Assembly: GCA_018350325.1 (NCBI GenBank)
Contig: JAEVLN010000032.1
Span: 602,885-666,884 of the forward strand
Reading direction: 5' to 3'
Length of the DNA: 64,000 nt
DNA from: Globodera rostochiensis
Lineage: Eukaryota; Nematoda; Chromadorea; Rhabditida; Heteroderidae
A program made the translations under genes and the position numbers. Below, piece by piece: positions 63,450 through 64,000 of this stretch (position 1 is its first letter; each line of letters begins with the position of its first letter). The notes below the pieces were generated by a model. That model worked only from the letters and a program-made list of their open reading frames with translations. It was not told where the DNA came from and made no database searches.

Positions 63450-63890
63450 ATTTAATATTTAATATTTTAATTATTTTAATTTTTATTTATTTTTTTTCAC
63501 TGCGCAAGGTACTCGCGCACCCTGCGCGACTTTTTTCGAAATTTAAATCTTTAAATTTCACTTGCGAAGCTGCGCGACTTTTTTGCCTCTGCCAAAATAT
63601 TTTTAATCCGAAAAATTCATCCGCTGCTGAGGGGATCCGAACCCCCGCTGCAGCTGCGAGAGAGAGAGGAGAGCACTAACCACTTGGCCACTGGTGTATT
63701 GGTAGCAATGGCCACTATTGCCCTTATATGGGGGAGAATGACGTCAGCCAAAGGAAATAAACAAATTATCTCCACTGCAGTAGTGAGTGAGGGGATCTGC
63801 AGCCAGCAGCCAAGTTCAATCTCCGGCGCGAGCAAGGGGCTCTGCAGGCAGCAGCCAAGTTCAAAGCCCTGCGCGAGCAAATATTATTTT
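63450..63890 (-). repeat. tRNA-derived SINE-like repeat, copy B
   Basis: A tandem copy of the preceding repeat with box A at 63690-63680 and box B at 63643-63633. Substitutions and small indels distinguish it from copy A. Shared tail words are CTGCAGTAGTGAGTGAGGGG and CTCTGCAGGCAGC. Confidence 0.6.
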
Positions 63891-64000
63891 TAAAATTAAA
63901 ATTAAAATTATTTATCATAAAATTCAAAATTATTTACAAAATATAAAAAAATATTTATAAATCGAAAAAATTTTCTTAATAAATCATTAAAGAAAAATCG

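Overview
The window reads as nuclear DNA of a eukaryote, most likely a nematode and possibly a plant-parasitic (tylenchid) one. Evidence: genes are broken into many 50-200 bp exons with T-rich introns ending TTTCAG/TTTTAG; protein families are animal-type (SLC25A33/36, REXO1, PGM1, CBP-type KIX, PSMD8, PLPP, METAP1); at least two introns fit a GC-AG boundary; the DNA is AT-rich with long G/C homopolymers and many small repeats. No species call can be proved from sequence alone.

Layout. 1-3859: repeat-rich, gene-poor DNA with a 410 bp inverted-repeat element. 3860-7743 (+): complete SLC25A33/36-type mitochondrial carrier, 10 exons. 20833-8917 (-): about 32-exon REXO1-type RNA exonuclease, convergent with the carrier, with two apparent one-base frame breaks. 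28799-21435 (-): complete phosphoglucomutase, 15 exons, one intron holding a 65 bp x5 array that copies a 5' splice site. 30778-29620 (-): a roughly 94-aa gene encoding almost only a KIX domain. 34687-32050 (-): proteasome lid subunit Rpn12/PSMD8, 7 exons. 34688-46455: AT-rich repeat territory with a young 2.7 kb LTR retrotransposon (gag-protease only, equal-length LTRs, 5 bp target duplication), several hAT-like elements with 8 bp duplications, and a FLYWCH-bearing element. 46456-50604 (+): PAP2/lipid phosphate phosphatase, first exon not found. 55432-51282 (-): complete methionine aminopeptidase 1, 11 exons. 56461-58708: a gap-free palindrome with 1,012 bp arms. 59077-59905 (-) and 60404-60931 (-): two unrecognised small proteins. 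61204-62037 (+): an intronless ORF made of a PAZ-like domain plus an acidic tail. 62191-62847 (-): C-terminal fragment of a Polinton/Maverick-like family B DNA polymerase. 62930-63900: two tandem copies of a tRNA-derived SINE-like repeat.

The six recognised complete or near-complete genes are housekeeping functions (mitochondrial nucleotide transport, RNA end processing, glycogen/sugar phosphate metabolism, proteasome, lipid signalling, N-terminal Met removal) and do not form one pathway. Four minus-strand genes (PSMD8, KIX, PGM, REXO1) follow each other head to tail. The most unusual parts are the PAZ-only ORF beside a polymerase-B remnant, the stand-alone KIX gene, the gag-protease-only retrotransposon, the kilobase palindrome, and a class of small elements built from arrays of one short palindromic word.
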